Below, piece by piece: positions 12,802 to 24,430 of a DNA stretch of 64,000 nucleotides. The stretch lies in assembly GCF_000002985.6 (NCBI RefSeq), contig NC_003282.8, positions 9,176,001 to 9,240,000 on the forward strand, written 5' to 3'. The position numbers were made by a program, and so were the translations under genes. Origin of the DNA: Caenorhabditis elegans (Eukaryota > Nematoda > Chromadorea > Rhabditida > Rhabditidae). Under the pieces are notes generated by a model. That model was not told the DNA's origin. It made no database searches and saw nothing but the letters and a program-made list of their open reading frames with translations. Position 1 is the stretch's first letter, and each line of letters opens with the position of its first letter.

Positions 12802-15122
12802 GTGGATCCATGGACATACCTCGGAAGATCACCGACAAAAGAACTTTCAGTTGTTACCTACATTTCACCAAATACTTCTCATGGAGAAATAAACAGAGAA
12901 TCACAAAAACTCATTCATGAAAGTATGAAACTATGGATAAACCAACCTCCACACCCTGTCAATTTCAATGATACGGAGGAACCGTGGAAAAGACCCCCAA
13001 TTTCAATGATTTCATCTGATGTTTCTTCAAACTCAAGGTTTTCGAAAGTAACAAACAATGTTAAATCGAGAAAAATATTTTCTGGAAATAAAAATAAGAA
13101 ACAAAAATCAGGAAGAAAGTTTTTTGGAATGATGCCAATCGCTCGAGAGATCTTGCAAAGTGACGAAATGATTAATGGAGAATATTCGGATTACGTATTT
13201 GACCAAGGAACATTCCGTCAGAATGTTGATCATTTTGACAAAACGAACTTCAAATTTTTCCAGCAACGATTTTTTAAGAATTCAAAGTATGCAAAAGAAG
13301 GTGGACCTAATTTTTTGTGTATTGGACAAGAAGGAAGAGAAGATCCAAACAGTATTCGATTTGATGTATTTGCAGTAGTGGAAAAAGCACAAAAGTTTGG
13401 AGCGACAGTTTATGTATTGGAGCATCGATTTTATGGAGATAGTAATGTGGGGTAAGGGATTTTTAACGTTTCAAACAAAGTTCAGTTAACTATTATGAGA
13501 TATAATATTTGGCATTCAAAGGCAAATTCCTGCCAACAACCTGGTAATTTATTAATAGGTGAATGCTCTCAGAAGGTCGTAAAAGTTTGATAGGAAGCTA
13601 CCGAACTATGGTAGGAAATCAGAAACAAACAAACTTTTACAGTTAACTGCTAAAGTTTTGTAGAAAGTTGTTTTCAAATACCGAGTATCTTGGATTTTAT
13701 AGTCCTTTTTGATGAGTCGAAGAGTTTGAGACAAACCTCTCACTCTGCCGAGCCTTCGCGTATATTGTGTATAAGAAAAAATAATTTTTTTTCAGAGATA
13801 ACTCCGATCTTTCCAAGCTAAGTTCTTTGCAAATGCTCTACGACCTGGCTGAAATTATTAAAGAAGAAAACTTAAAAACGAACACGAGCAATCCATGGAT
13901 AACATTTGGAGGATCATATTCCGGAATGTTATCTGCTTGGATGAGAGAAATATTCCACGAGTTTGTTGTTGGAGCAGTTGCATCTTCAGCCCCAATTCTT
14001 GCGAAAACTGATTTTTATGAATATATAATGGTTGTGGAAGATGTATTTCGAAGATATGATATCGGTTGTTATAATGCAATTAAAAAAGGATTTCTAGAGA
14101 TTCAAAAAATGTTTTTAACTGAAGATGGTCGCGATAAGCTATCGAAGTTGTTCCCGTCGTATCCAGCACTTCGAAATAATTTCTCAGAAACAAGAAAACA
14201 TGAATTTCTGTTGGATCTAGCCGACCCTTTTGAAACAAGTGTCCAATACGCTGGATACGGTAGTGGTGCATTTGCAAAGACATCGAAGGTTGCAGAAATG
14301 TGTAATATATTTCAAGTGAGAGATGCATTGCATTTCACAGAAGTTGAAGAACAAACCAAAAGGTGATGTAGACAACCAAAACGATGATATATCCACTGAA
14401 AACGACGGTCTACTTTGGATGTGGCAAACATGTACAGAATTCGGGTTTTATCAATCCACTGACACTGGAAATTCTATTTTTGGAAATGTACCAGTCAGGT
14501 TAGTTTTTGATTCGGGTTTTGCGGAAATTTATTTTTCTACGAGCTGTGTTCCTTTATATTTGTGTGAAATTGGAACAAAAAATTAAAAATTAGACTGAAA
14601 AATAGATTGTTGGTGAAATGGTGTTTTTTCAGTTATTTTGTGCAACAATGCATGGATCTGTTTGGCAATAATTACACACGAGCAACAATTGATAAACAAG
14701 TAGGGAGGACAAATCATAAGTACGATGGAACTTATGAGTTCAATGTGAGTACAAAAAGTTGTTTGAAAATTATTCACAACCAATTCATTGTTTCGTGTGA
14801 TTTATTTCAAATCCACAAATTCCAGGCAACAAATGTAGTTTTCCTAAATGGAGATGCTGATCCATGGAGTCCACTTGGACTAAAAAACTCAACTGATCCA
14901 TCAGTTGTCTCATTTTTAATTAATGGAACTTCTCATTGTGTAGATATGTATTCAGAAACAGAAGATGATCTTCCTGATTTGAAAACCGCACGAAAAATAG
15001 TTGATGAAAATATTGAAAAGTGGTTGAATTCGACTACGACGACCAAATCACCCAATTCTGCAAATTACCCACGTGCTCTAAATTCTTTAGCTGTTTTAAT
15101 TGTGTATTATGTCATTCTGTAG
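12802..15122 (+). CDS. Serine peptidase family S28, second domain (possibly also decaying)
   Basis: An open frame runs from the end of domain 1 (DPWTYLG, SHGE) through a basic linker into a second S28 domain. Exons: to 13451, 13796-14315, 14341-14498, 14633-14744 and 14826-15122. Catalytic features are intact: nucleophile GGSYSG in WITFGGSYSGMLSAW, acid in NGDADPWSPLG, histidine in GTSHCVDM. EHRFYGDS, MCNIF, WMWQTCTEFGFYQS and YFVQQCMDLFG are also conserved. The C-terminus after KWLNSTTTTKSPNS is hydrophobic, suggesting a GPI-type anchor. Two oddities: the start lies inside the old first domain, so no signal peptide is visible, and exons 13796-14315 and 14341-14498 join only if 14316-14340 is a 25-nt intron; otherwise a one-base frameshift is present. 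Pro-X carboxypeptidase-like activity is inferred from the family only. Confidence 0.65.
13452..13795 (+). other. Intron of the S28 second domain
   Basis: The donor GG|GTAAGG and acceptor TTTTTTTTCAG restore RFYGDSNVGDNSDLSKL across the junction. No repeat or nested gene recognised inside. Confidence 0.75.
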
Positions 15123-15315
15123 TCATTTTATATGTTTAAAAGATTATATTTACAATTAGTCTTATGATATGACTCTTCTGCTTTCTGTTAAAATAATAAA
15201 AAATTCGCAACGGTATTCTAAAAAAAATAGGCGTAATACCAAAAAACCAAAAATAAAATACTGTGTCAGTACTACTTTCGTTAAATCTTCACGGTTGGTG
15301 CAGATGTCCCTAACA

Positions 15316-15397
15316 CGTTGTCGTCATACACAGGGAAATGAACCAGCGGCCTGCAGAACGACACTCGAAAGCGTTAACCGCAAAGCCATCGGTGTCA
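15316..15397 (-). repeat. tRNA-like relic (minus strand)
   Basis: Reading the minus strand, TGGCTTTGCGGTTAACGC resembles a tRNA D-arm / box A, and GGTTCATTTCC about 30 bases later resembles the T-arm / box B. The anticodon region and acceptor stem do not pair convincingly, so this is more likely a decayed tRNA or tRNA-derived repeat than a working gene. Confidence 0.5.
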
Positions 15398-15680
15398 ACA
15401 GTTGAGATTTTGCAAAGGGCGTTTATGAACACAAGGTAGGTCTGCTGTGGGAGTCGTATTTCTACGCCACTTTTGACACTTCAGAGCCTATTCTGCCGTA
15501 TCCTTTTACAAATACTGGATCATACTATTGGATCAAAATTATATAGAAATTAGAACATTTTCGTTGTCAGAATTATTTTTCCAATAACTACTCTTCGGAT
15601 TGTAAAACGAGATGTTCCCCTATAGGGTATAACAGCTTGAAACTTAATTTTTTCTTCGAATCAATCAAAAACATGTTCAT

Positions 15681-16586
15681 TTAGTTCAAATATGAATAAT
15701 ATTTTTCCTTATTGAACTCAAGCTTCATCTTGTTTTCCTTAATTTGACTTAAAATTGAACGAGAGTTTGAAAATGTGTCAAAAAGGTCAACTCCTGCGAA
15801 AACTGCTCCAATGAATGAGTTTTTGTCTATTTTGGAGCAAGCCAATTTTCCAGCGACACAACGTGAAACAGGCTTGAGATGTTCCAGTATGTCGATTGAC
15901 TGATTGTTCAGAATGATTTCACGAGCACACGACATGAACAATGATTCCAGATTTTCCTGCAATTCAGAGTTATATTTTATTTGCACTAGTATCCTTTTCT
16001 AAAAGGGAGGGATGGTAGGTGAAGTCTCTTGAAGGTTCCAATAAAAATATTTTTTTTAATTTTCGTTGATCAGATTTAAAGCATCACGTACCTTTGATAA
16101 GCAATTAAAAGCTTCTCCGTATATGTTATCACCTATGAAAACAGTTCCGTCGAGTAGATATTTAGCAAATATCATACTTGAACAGTTGGAAGATTTTATA
16201 GATAAAGATATAGATTTCAAGTCTCCAAAAAGAGATTTCATGAGATCCTTGTCATACAGTACATCAACATTGTTAAACTTTGAATTTTGAAGAGTCTGAA
16301 AGATATTTGTTCCAGTTTTATTATTCAAAGGGATATTTAATTTATCCCTTTTCAAACATATTACAAATTAATTGTATTTTATTTTAAATTGAGGTTGTAA
16401 CTTTATATAAATGAACGTTTTAATTAATACCTCTATTTCCCTCAATTCTGTCAAGAAACTATAGGTTTCAGTCAAGCAATTTTTTGATAATCCATTTAGT
16501 AAACCAGAAAATAGTGAGGGAATATCTGCAGGAACAGAAACTGTGCAATTTATAAGAACGGTAAAAATTAGAAATATTTTCAGCAT
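15681..16586 (-). CDS. Small secreted six-cysteine protein, unrecognised (211 aa)
   Basis: Three minus-strand exons join in phase 0: 16586-16431, 16295-16092 and 15956-15681. Acceptors are ATCTTTCAG and GAATTGCAG, donors GAG|GTATTA and AAG|GTACGT. I chose the ATG at 16586 because it begins a textbook signal peptide (MLKIFLIFTVLINCTVSVPA); an in-frame ATG 12 codons upstream would bury it. The mature part has six cysteines (KNCL, SSNCS, FNCLS, MSCA, SRCV, LACSK), enough for three disulfides. It has no catalytic motif. The layout resembles nematode-specific secreted families, but I cannot assign one. The last intron (16091-15957) is about 135 bases. The gene is convergent with the S28 locus. Confidence 0.7.
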
Positions 16587-17214
16587 TTCTTGATTGTCTG
16601 TCAATTTTCCGATTGAAGCCATTTTATGTTGTTTTATTTCAGAAATTTGATTTGAAAAGAATAAATGATTCAAAGCCTAAATATGAATCATTCGGAAATA
16701 TCTATTCAAAAGATGAAGAATAGAATTCAATGACGTCATTTGAAAATTTGAAAAGAGGAACTTTGAAATGTGTCAAATTAATTTTGACAATGTTATGAAA
16801 TCTTTAAGAACCCTATTTAACACCGAGAACGTGGTGATTTGTATTAATTGTAGTTTGTAGTCTACATCTGGATATTCTTGGGTACTGTAGGGATACTGTA
16901 ATGATACATCTGGGATTTGAAAATGATTGTACTACAGGGTACTGTATCAGGAACTTGAGGAAAAATAATTTTAGTTACTATTTGAAAATTTTAAATTTAT
17001 CCTGAGTTCTTATTTATTTTTTTTAACTCAAATTCAGTTTCTGAAAGAATTAACTGGTCATTGATGTACTAGATGTTCATATTTTAAAATTCCAATTGTT
17101 TCTCTAAAGTTTGTCAGAATATCGGATTATGGAAATTTTGTTAGTTATTTGAATTTTGAATTTCTGCCTAAAAATGAAACACGTGGTCGTTGTGTGCACA
17201 CAGATGATTCGCCG

Positions 17215-17440
17215 TTTGTAAAATACTTATGGCCACCAATATTACAGACGCATTTTGTAAATCGCGAATTTCGCTGCGGGACCACTAACATTTTAGCAGT
17301 ATTTTGGTAATCGCGATTCTCGGTGGTCGCGATTTGCAAAATATTTGCGATTTTGCAAGTATTTTACTATATCGATGGTGCCTCTTGTAGAAGTGTGCGA
17401 ACTACATTTCATAAGTATTTTAAAAACCGCGAAATACCTG
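17215..17440. repeat. Diverged internal repeats around an AATCGCGA core
   Basis: Variants of (G)TAAATCGCGAATTTCGC, GTAATCGCGATTCTCGG and GGTCGCGATTTGCAAAA recur, partly in opposite orientation. An open minus-strand frame across it (17145-17339) has no start or splice context and looks incidental. Confidence 0.4.
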
Positions 17441-18530
17441 TGCAGTAACTAGAATTCGAAACATAGAAAAATCAACATTTCAATATTTCAGTGATTTTTT
17501 TTGTTGGGAGGTTCATATTCATGAACGTTCATAATTTGTTTCATATATGTACTTTCTCTAGTGAATTTTAAAATTCAATTTTATGTCTGTTAGCTGGAAA
17601 AATTTTAAAATTATAAACAAAAACCTACCTTATTAGAGAAGGATTTTCATATAAAAATAAAATGAATACATACATTTAATCTTATGATGATATTTTCTGT
17701 AAAACCTATTTCGTAAAACTTGCACCCTGTGAGAAATCTGAAAAAGGTATCAAGAAACACAATATAATCTGAAAACTGGGTTTTCTAGTGAACCATGACA
17801 TCATGTAAAACTTTGATCGTTCACCCACTGTCACCTGAAAATATTAAAAAACAGTCATCTCGTCACTAACTTATGCGAACTATTTCTGGAGAATAAATCA
17901 TTCTTAATTTTCGTATTTTGAACGTTTGAATTCACTCAACAAGGAAATTGATTATTTAAATTTTCGGAGTTTCATTTTGAGATTTGCATATACTATCATG
18001 ATTTTTCGCATCATTCTGAATTTCAAAAATTGTAACTTTTTTCAATTTCATTCTCTCTGTTTTTAGAATGGAAACGTTTTGCAAATCTTTCCCGTCCGGT
18101 TAGTTTTCTAAAAGTCCAGTGTCCGAAGTAATAGAGGACAATAAAAAATGGGTGCTGGTGCCTCAATGTGCTTTGTGCTTTTCCAATGAAGAATCCATTT
18201 ATTATCGATGAGAGTCCATCGCATCTGCAGAGTTTCTTTGGTCTTTTGCACTCAAATTTTGGGGGTTTTTTTCTGCTGGCGACTCTTTCTTATGCTGCAA
18301 ACTTTTGTCGTGTGCATTCATTTAAGTGTTTGGGGTTTTGCAGCATATTTTGATTGTTTTGATTTGTACAAAAATAAAATTCAAGCATGACTTCTTTTAA
18401 TTGTAAATGAAAAGAGGTTAGAAATTGAGTTTAAATTGGAAATGGAATTTATACAACATGAAAATTAGATTTTGAAAATATTGTCTTCTTTGAAAAAACA
18501 ATAATTTGAAAATTCAACAGAGGAATTATA

Positions 18531-18563
18531 GTTTTGGAATAGTTTTGGAATAGTTTTGGAATA
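18531..18563. repeat. 11-bp unit, three tandem copies
   Basis: GTTTTGGAATA repeated three times without mismatch, just upstream of the 18.6-kb gene. Confidence 0.85.
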
Positions 18564-18637
18564 ATGAAACACATTTTTTATTAAAATATTACTATTTAAA
18601 TATTTGGAAACAAGAAAATCATTTCGAATTCACGTGA

Positions 18638-19898
18638 ATGTTTGTTCACGCACGGCCCGGCGAAAGAGACTTGGCCGCGAGAGCTGCGCCGGCTAGGCCA
18701 CCGCCTCCTATGGTTAAGATTTTTGAACGAATAAACATTTTTAATTTGGCTGCTAAGCTCATTTATTTTCGTTTTTTCTCGTTTTTTTCTCATTTTTATC
18801 GATAAAAATATATTTTTTGTTGCAGAAAATCAAAAAACCGCGACAAAACAGCACTCAACCGCCAACTGGGAGGAGGAAAATCCGAAAAAAGTGAGTTTTT
18901 TCCATCTAGTGAAAAAATCCTATAGAATTTGATATTAAAAATGCCTTCATAGCATTTGTCTTGATGCCAGCTTTCGAAAAAGTACAAAAAAACGAACTTT
19001 CATGTCGAAAAAATCGAGAAAAATTGAAAAATGTGAAAAAAATGCACTACGGAGATTTTCGTGTCTGGAAAATCCCAACATTCCTATAGAATTTCGATAT
19101 TTTTTTGACGTTTTTGCGTTTTACTGGACGAGATCTTTCTAAAAACACCAAAAAAACGAGGCCCCATGTTCAAAAAGTGAACTTTTTTTTAAAAGAAAAT
19201 TTCAATAGTACTGAAATTTTCAAAAACATTTTTTCGAAAAACTGTATAGAATTTCGATATTTTTTTGACATTTTCACGTACTACTGGACGAGATCTTTCT
19301 AAAAAGACCAAAAAATCGAGGCCCCATGTTCAAAAAGTGAACTTTTTTTTAAAAATAAAATTTCAATAGTACTGAAATTTTTAAAAATTATTTTTTGAAA
19401 AACTGTATAGAATTTCGATATTTTTTTGACGTTTTTACGATCTTCTGGACTAGATCTTTCTAAAAACATCATAAAATCGATATTGTATGTTCAAAAAGTT
19501 GACTTTTTTTCGAGAAGAAAATTTTATATCAAATTCGAAATCAAATTTGTCACGAAGCTGATGTTGGACCTTTCATTAAAAACATTTTTCCAGGATTTTA
19601 TACTCCGATTATTCATCATTTGGATACGTGATGGCTGATGTTTGGAATCGTTCATCGACTTCATCGTTCATCAGGAAGCGCCTTCGCGCAAGTCGCAAGT
19701 CGAAAAAGAAAGTGAGTTGACAGTTATTTGAAAACATGAAAATAAAAATTACAGATCGAAAAAGAGGGAGGTCATGAATCGAGTGAAGCAAGTGTTCATC
19801 AAGCGCAATATTCCTGTGAGAACAATGCAGAGGCAACGAAAAGTGGCATGCTACTCCCCTGTTATAAGAGGCTCTTGAAGTTCGTCAACCGAAGATAA
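18638..19898 (+). CDS. Basic Pro/Ala/Arg-rich small protein, unrecognised (133 aa)
   Basis: Four exons fit by phase: 18638-18712, 18826-18890, 19594-19711 and 19755-19898 (TAA). Splice sites are ATG|GTTAAG, TTGTTGCAG, AAA|GTGAGT, TTTTTCCAG, AAA|GTGAGT and AAATTACAG. The predicted 133-residue protein starts MFVHARPGERDLAARAAPAR, followed by PPPP. The second exon is very basic (KIKKPRQ, GRRKIRKK). The third carries DVWNRSSTSSFIRKRLR and RKSKKK. The fourth is acidic then basic, ending LLPCYKRLLKFVNRR. There is no signal peptide or membrane segment, and the basic clusters would suit a nuclear or RNA/DNA-binding protein, which is inference only. The 703-bp second intron contains three 160-bp tandem repeats. 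AATAAA lies at 20049. The first exon is GC-rich and unlike its surroundings, so the start could instead be the ATG at 18710. Confidence 0.6.
19085..19564. repeat. Three tandem copies of a 160-bp unit
   Basis: Copies begin with TATAGAATTTCGATATTTTT at 19085, 19245 and 19405. Each contains CTGGAC(G/T)AGATCTTTCTAAAAA, then ATGTTCAAAAAGT and, in the first two, CAATAGTACTGAAATTTT. The first two are close copies; the third has drifted in its second half. The array lies wholly inside an intron. Confidence 0.9.
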
Positions 19899-20048
19899 TT
19901 GGACAAGAAGAAAAGCTAAAAGGAAATAATCTCTCTTATCGCAAGTTCTCACTGATCACCTACGGATTAGGTCTTTTTACAATCTTTTAAAATTTTATTG
20001 ACTATCTTTTACATTTTTATTATTTATTATCATTGTTATTTTTATATT

Positions 20049-20054
20049 AATAAA
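20049..20054 (+). terminator. Polyadenylation signal AATAAA
   Basis: AATAAA about 150 bases after the TAA of the 133-residue protein gene. It fits the expected end of that transcript. Confidence 0.55.
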
Positions 20055-20059
20055 CGAAT

Positions 20060-23000
20060 TTTTAATAATAACACGCGTTTTTCAATAATCAAATGTGAGA
20101 TTATACGATTTAGGGAATTTCAGGGCTATTAAACTCGAAAAAATTGGCCAAAATCGAGAAACATTGCGAAAAACTGTTTAAAGTATCGATTTTCTTCAAT
20201 ATCAGCAACATACAATCCTTTAAAATGATTATTTTTTGTAAATTCGATAAAAATTAATTTATTTTTCACAATTTCTGCCCGAAAATTGCCGAAATAACCA
20301 GCGTTTCTATAACTAAAACAAGTGTCGTCAATTAAAATGCCGCATCCGCAAAATGTCGTACGAAACTTTTCGCTGAGTATCAAACGTTGAATATTCAGTC
20401 AGCCAAATTTTACTACGGTAGAGATTTTACAGCCACGTACGGTTCGCCGGGCCGTGGCACGTGGCAGAAATGTCTGCAATCTGACGTGACAGTGTTTGCA
20501 CGCATTGCATTATACCCGACGACACTTTTGTGTTCCATGTTTTCATTCAAATGCCAAAATTTTCATTTTTAGCTTTTCAAGTTTTATTTAACTATTTTCA
20601 ACGGTGTTCTTCTTCATTATGTGCATTTCTTCATTTTCAATCTTTAGCTTAGCTTTGAGTAAACGCGTTTCACATAATATCCGCCGCCCTGCACGTTCCT
20701 GAGTAGTACCCGAGAAGAAATAAAGCGAGAAAAAAGCGAAAAAGCTTTGACAAACTAAATACTCAATTCACATGTTGCAAAAGCGCAAGCTCACGCACTA
20801 AAAAAACCAATGGCGCTCCCACTCGAATCAACGCTCTTTAGCCGATAGGGTGGTGAGTCTCCGCTAAAGTTACACTATTTTCGACCAATTAGTGATAGGG
20901 TGTGCTTATAGAGTCGCAGAAAGAAAAGTAGGGAAGTAGGGGAAGCCGCAGAAGCAGCAGCAGTCGTCGCCATCCTTCTCCGTCTCCAATGTCTCGATAA
21001 GCAACGAGAGTGAAGAGAGCCCAAAGAAACTGTCTACACTCTCTCGTGTCTCTCGTTGCTCACTCGTCTCGGCGAGAAAACGAACGAAACGAAGCGATGA
21101 AGAGCAGCAGCTCAGTCCTCGAGCAGTCAGGGGGCTCCAACCTCCAAAATCCCGTGTTTTTCGCCGGTGCCCTTTCGATTTTCAAATTTTTTTCATCTTT
21201 CTGGTTCCTCATTTTCTGTTTCTATAATGTCCGAACATTTTACCCAACTTTCTCAAATCCAAATAGATTTCACCAAGTTATTATGTTGACCCGTGGGAAA
21301 TAGTGTGTGTATGTGTGTGCGCGGAATTGCAAGAGAATAAGAGACGCAGACGGTTTGCGAACGAACATATACCTATCCACCACCCACCCACAACTGCTTC
21401 TTTTTCTTCACATCACCACTTCATCTTATTCCATCTCAACTTCTAGTTTATCTCACTTTTTCGAAATACTTTGTTTCATTCCGAACTGAAACGTTCAGTG
21501 AGTTGCGTTCGTTTTTTTGTGTATTGTGCTCAACTTGGATAGGGATTCTCAAGGGCTTTTGTGTGAAACGTTAGAAAAAAGAGTAAACCTTGGGTCGTGT
21601 GACGATTTCTCGCAATTTTCTCAATATATTTCACTAGAAATTCGAAAAACGGAACTCATTTCGCAACATTTTCCATGAAATCGGAGACATCTCATTCGCG
21701 CATCGTTTTGTTTGTCAATTTTTCAGAAAAAATGTATCATTCTTCGAAATCTTCTTAGGAGCTGATTTATTCGCCCTTGGTTTTATTTTAGACATTTGGA
21801 TAATTAATTAACTGTTTCAATTTTTCTATTCCTCGTTGATCTTAAATTCTTTCAAATTGTCCGTGGCTTTTTCAATTTTTTTTTATATTCGTCAAAGTTT
21901 GAACGATCAGATCTGAATCAGTTGGCTTTTCAATTGCGAAAAAAAGTTTTGTTTGTAGAAACCTTTTTCGAATTTTGCAGATTATTTTGTTTTGCAAAAG
22001 TGTTTTGAAAAAATGATCTCCTGACCAATACTGACCTATTTCTCTATTTCTCCTACATATCGTCTTATATTTCTTTCACATTTCTATAACGTTACTAATC
22101 GTAGTTGTGATTCATTCTTCTTCCGCTTGTATTCTTTCTTCGTTCATCCAGCCATTTTTCTTCAATTTCTCGGTCAACTATTAAAAGTGACCATTGAACG
22201 ATTTTTGAGTTTGAATAAGCCGTCATTGATGTCGGTGTGTCGGAGAGTGAGAAATAACGAAAAAGTAAACACTGTATCATCCTCTAGAAGGTCAAATCAC
22301 GTGAAGACACTCGTCAGTCACAAGAAGAAAATGAAGAATAAGATGAAGAAGACGATGGTTATGATCTGATGATAAGGAAAGTGATTACAGTGGGGGTGTA
22401 GGAGTAGGGTAGGCCGAGGGGAAAAAGAAAAGGCGAGAAGAAAAGAAAGAAGAACAAGTAAGTATCATGACAACATTCAAACACTGCCTCATAGTCACAC
22501 GAGAGTTCGTTTTTCCCTATTAAAAAAACATAATTGTGCTTGTGATTGTTGCAGCAAATGTATCATTCTCCAAAATCACATGATTTTCTCAGTTTTTAGT
22601 TAGAATGAATATTCTCCTGGTTCATATAGCTAAAACAGAAATCTCTGCAATTGTTACTGCTAGTTTATACTTTTCATAGTCTTCTCGAAATTTTGTTTCT
22701 TTTTGATTGCATTGTATCTGATTGAAAGGTTTTTGAAATTCTTGACATATTTGCAGGTTGAGGTGAATCTTGGTTTTTTCGTTCGGCACGTTTTAAATAG
22801 TCATTTTTCAGATATCACAGATAAGCTGAAACTCAAGTGACAAACCTCATTCAGATACAGTAATTCATGTTGACCACACAAATCTGAATATTCACATCTT
22901 ATTTGTTTCACCAAGATGGTTGTTTGGGGTGTCTGTAAATACTTGAAGTTATGCAACTTTTATCGCATTTTCATGCTTTTTCTAATAGGTTTTAACCTAT

Positions 23001-24430
23001 TTTCAAATGACATTGCCACATTTTAAACTTCGATCCAATCACTTTTCCCTGTCGTCTCCTACACTTTTATCTTCATGTCTTCACAAATTATTGCCAATCA
23101 AAACTCGGGTTTTGATGAGTCAAAAGAAACATGTGGGCTAATGGACTGCCACTGTTTGCAGCCACTTGTCTCAAATTGGCTGTAAAGCTTCAGAACCTTC
23201 AATTTTCGAATCGTGATGATGTCATCCAAGTTCCATTTTTGGAATGCATTCTAGTTTTTAATGCACCCTTGAAGTGCTAAACTTCAGTCTTTTTCCAGGC
23301 TGCGTAATATTATTGAGAAACAAATTTAACCAATATTCCGAGTTCAATTTTTCCGATTTTTCCCGTCTGCACAAACCATTTTGCAAACCTTATCAGTTAG
23401 TAATCTACATTTTTCACAAATTTCTCTTACAACTATTCTTCTCGAATTTGTTTCTATGATGTGCCAAAACCTGGAAGTATATTAATATTTCCCATGAATA
23501 CATAATAGAACATGTCATTTTTATAATCTCTCTCTCTCTGTTACGTCTTGCAAAGTGTGTAGTGTTCCTGCAGAAAAGACATTTATAGATTGATATTGAT
23601 ATCAAGAAATATCATAAAGATAGTATAACATGACAGACGGCTAGATAGACACACATGGACACTGGTCAAGGCCGGTGTGTGCCATTCATCAAGGGTGCAT
23701 GCTGCCTTTTTTCACCAGTTCATTGTTAAATCCTAGAATTTGAAAGTGCGCTTGTTGCTTAGGTGTTTCAATTTCGCAATTGTGTTTTGATCGATCTATC
23801 GTTATTCAGAGTTGCTACACGTTTAGTACGCTACTTTTTATCACTCCCTCGATGATTTAAGCCCTTGCGGGACCATTATCTAATCTACGTGCCTATATGT
23901 TTTCTTCAAAGATTGATAGATTTTAGTTAAAATCCTAACTCTTTTTCGGTATTTAATACTTCTAATATATAATTTCATAATTACTTGCTCACCAGCACAT
24001 TCTAGAAGCTTATTATGAAATCATTATTTTCTTTAATTTTTCAATTATTTCTTCTCAACGCTATTGTTCTCAAAATCTGTTTGCAACCTTTTAAAATAAT
24101 TTTACCAGTTTTCAGACCGACAACGCACGGGCTCTTCGCTTGATATCCGGACATAGAAATATGCAGATATCATCCAATTTTTAGTTGACACCTATATTTA
24201 AAAAGTCTTTGTCAAGCAACAGTATCGATCGCATTCATCAATAACTACAGTAAATATCTATATATCAAAAAAGTCTCCCAAGAAGAAGAAGCAGCGAACT
24301 GTTTTCGTTTTGTCAAATCGAGTTCTTGTTTTTGTGGCTGATTTAAATTATACCGGAAAAATTCGATTGGAAAAGAAGGATAATTTGTAAAGAGGAAAAT
24401 CGGCGGAAATCGTGAAGCGAGGACTACAAA
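20060..24430 (+). promoter_or_regulatory. Upstream region of wnk-1 with a possible untranslated first exon
   Basis: The long 5' interval shows no convincing coding exons. A stretch at 20640-21120 is GC-richer and full of CTCTC / TCTCG / GAGA strings, as seen around nematode promoters. Purine-rich sequence ending AGAACAA|GTAAGTATC at 22457 looks like a 5' splice donor and could end an untranslated first exon spliced to a wnk-1 exon. A short hairpin (GCCACGT...ACGTGGC) sits at 20432-20465. Promoter function is inferred from position. Confidence 0.4.

Larger units (their letters stand above)
16590..18630. other. Intergenic DNA with a low-grade repeat block
   Basis: Nothing here forms a supported gene. 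The segment 17200-17450 holds scattered copies of a TTTTGTAAATCGCG / TTTGGTAATCGCG / TTTGCAAAATATTTGCG theme. An 11-base unit (GTTTTGGAATA) occurs three times at 18531-18563. Confidence 0.45.

Noticed and set aside
13858..14328. Minus-strand frames opposite the S28 catalytic exon
   Set aside because: Shadows of a strongly supported plus-strand exon.
18168..18390. Two overlapping plus-strand frames of about 60 codons
   Set aside because: Phe/Leu-rich, AT-driven, no splice context. The short MGAGASMC frame just upstream stops after 13 codons.
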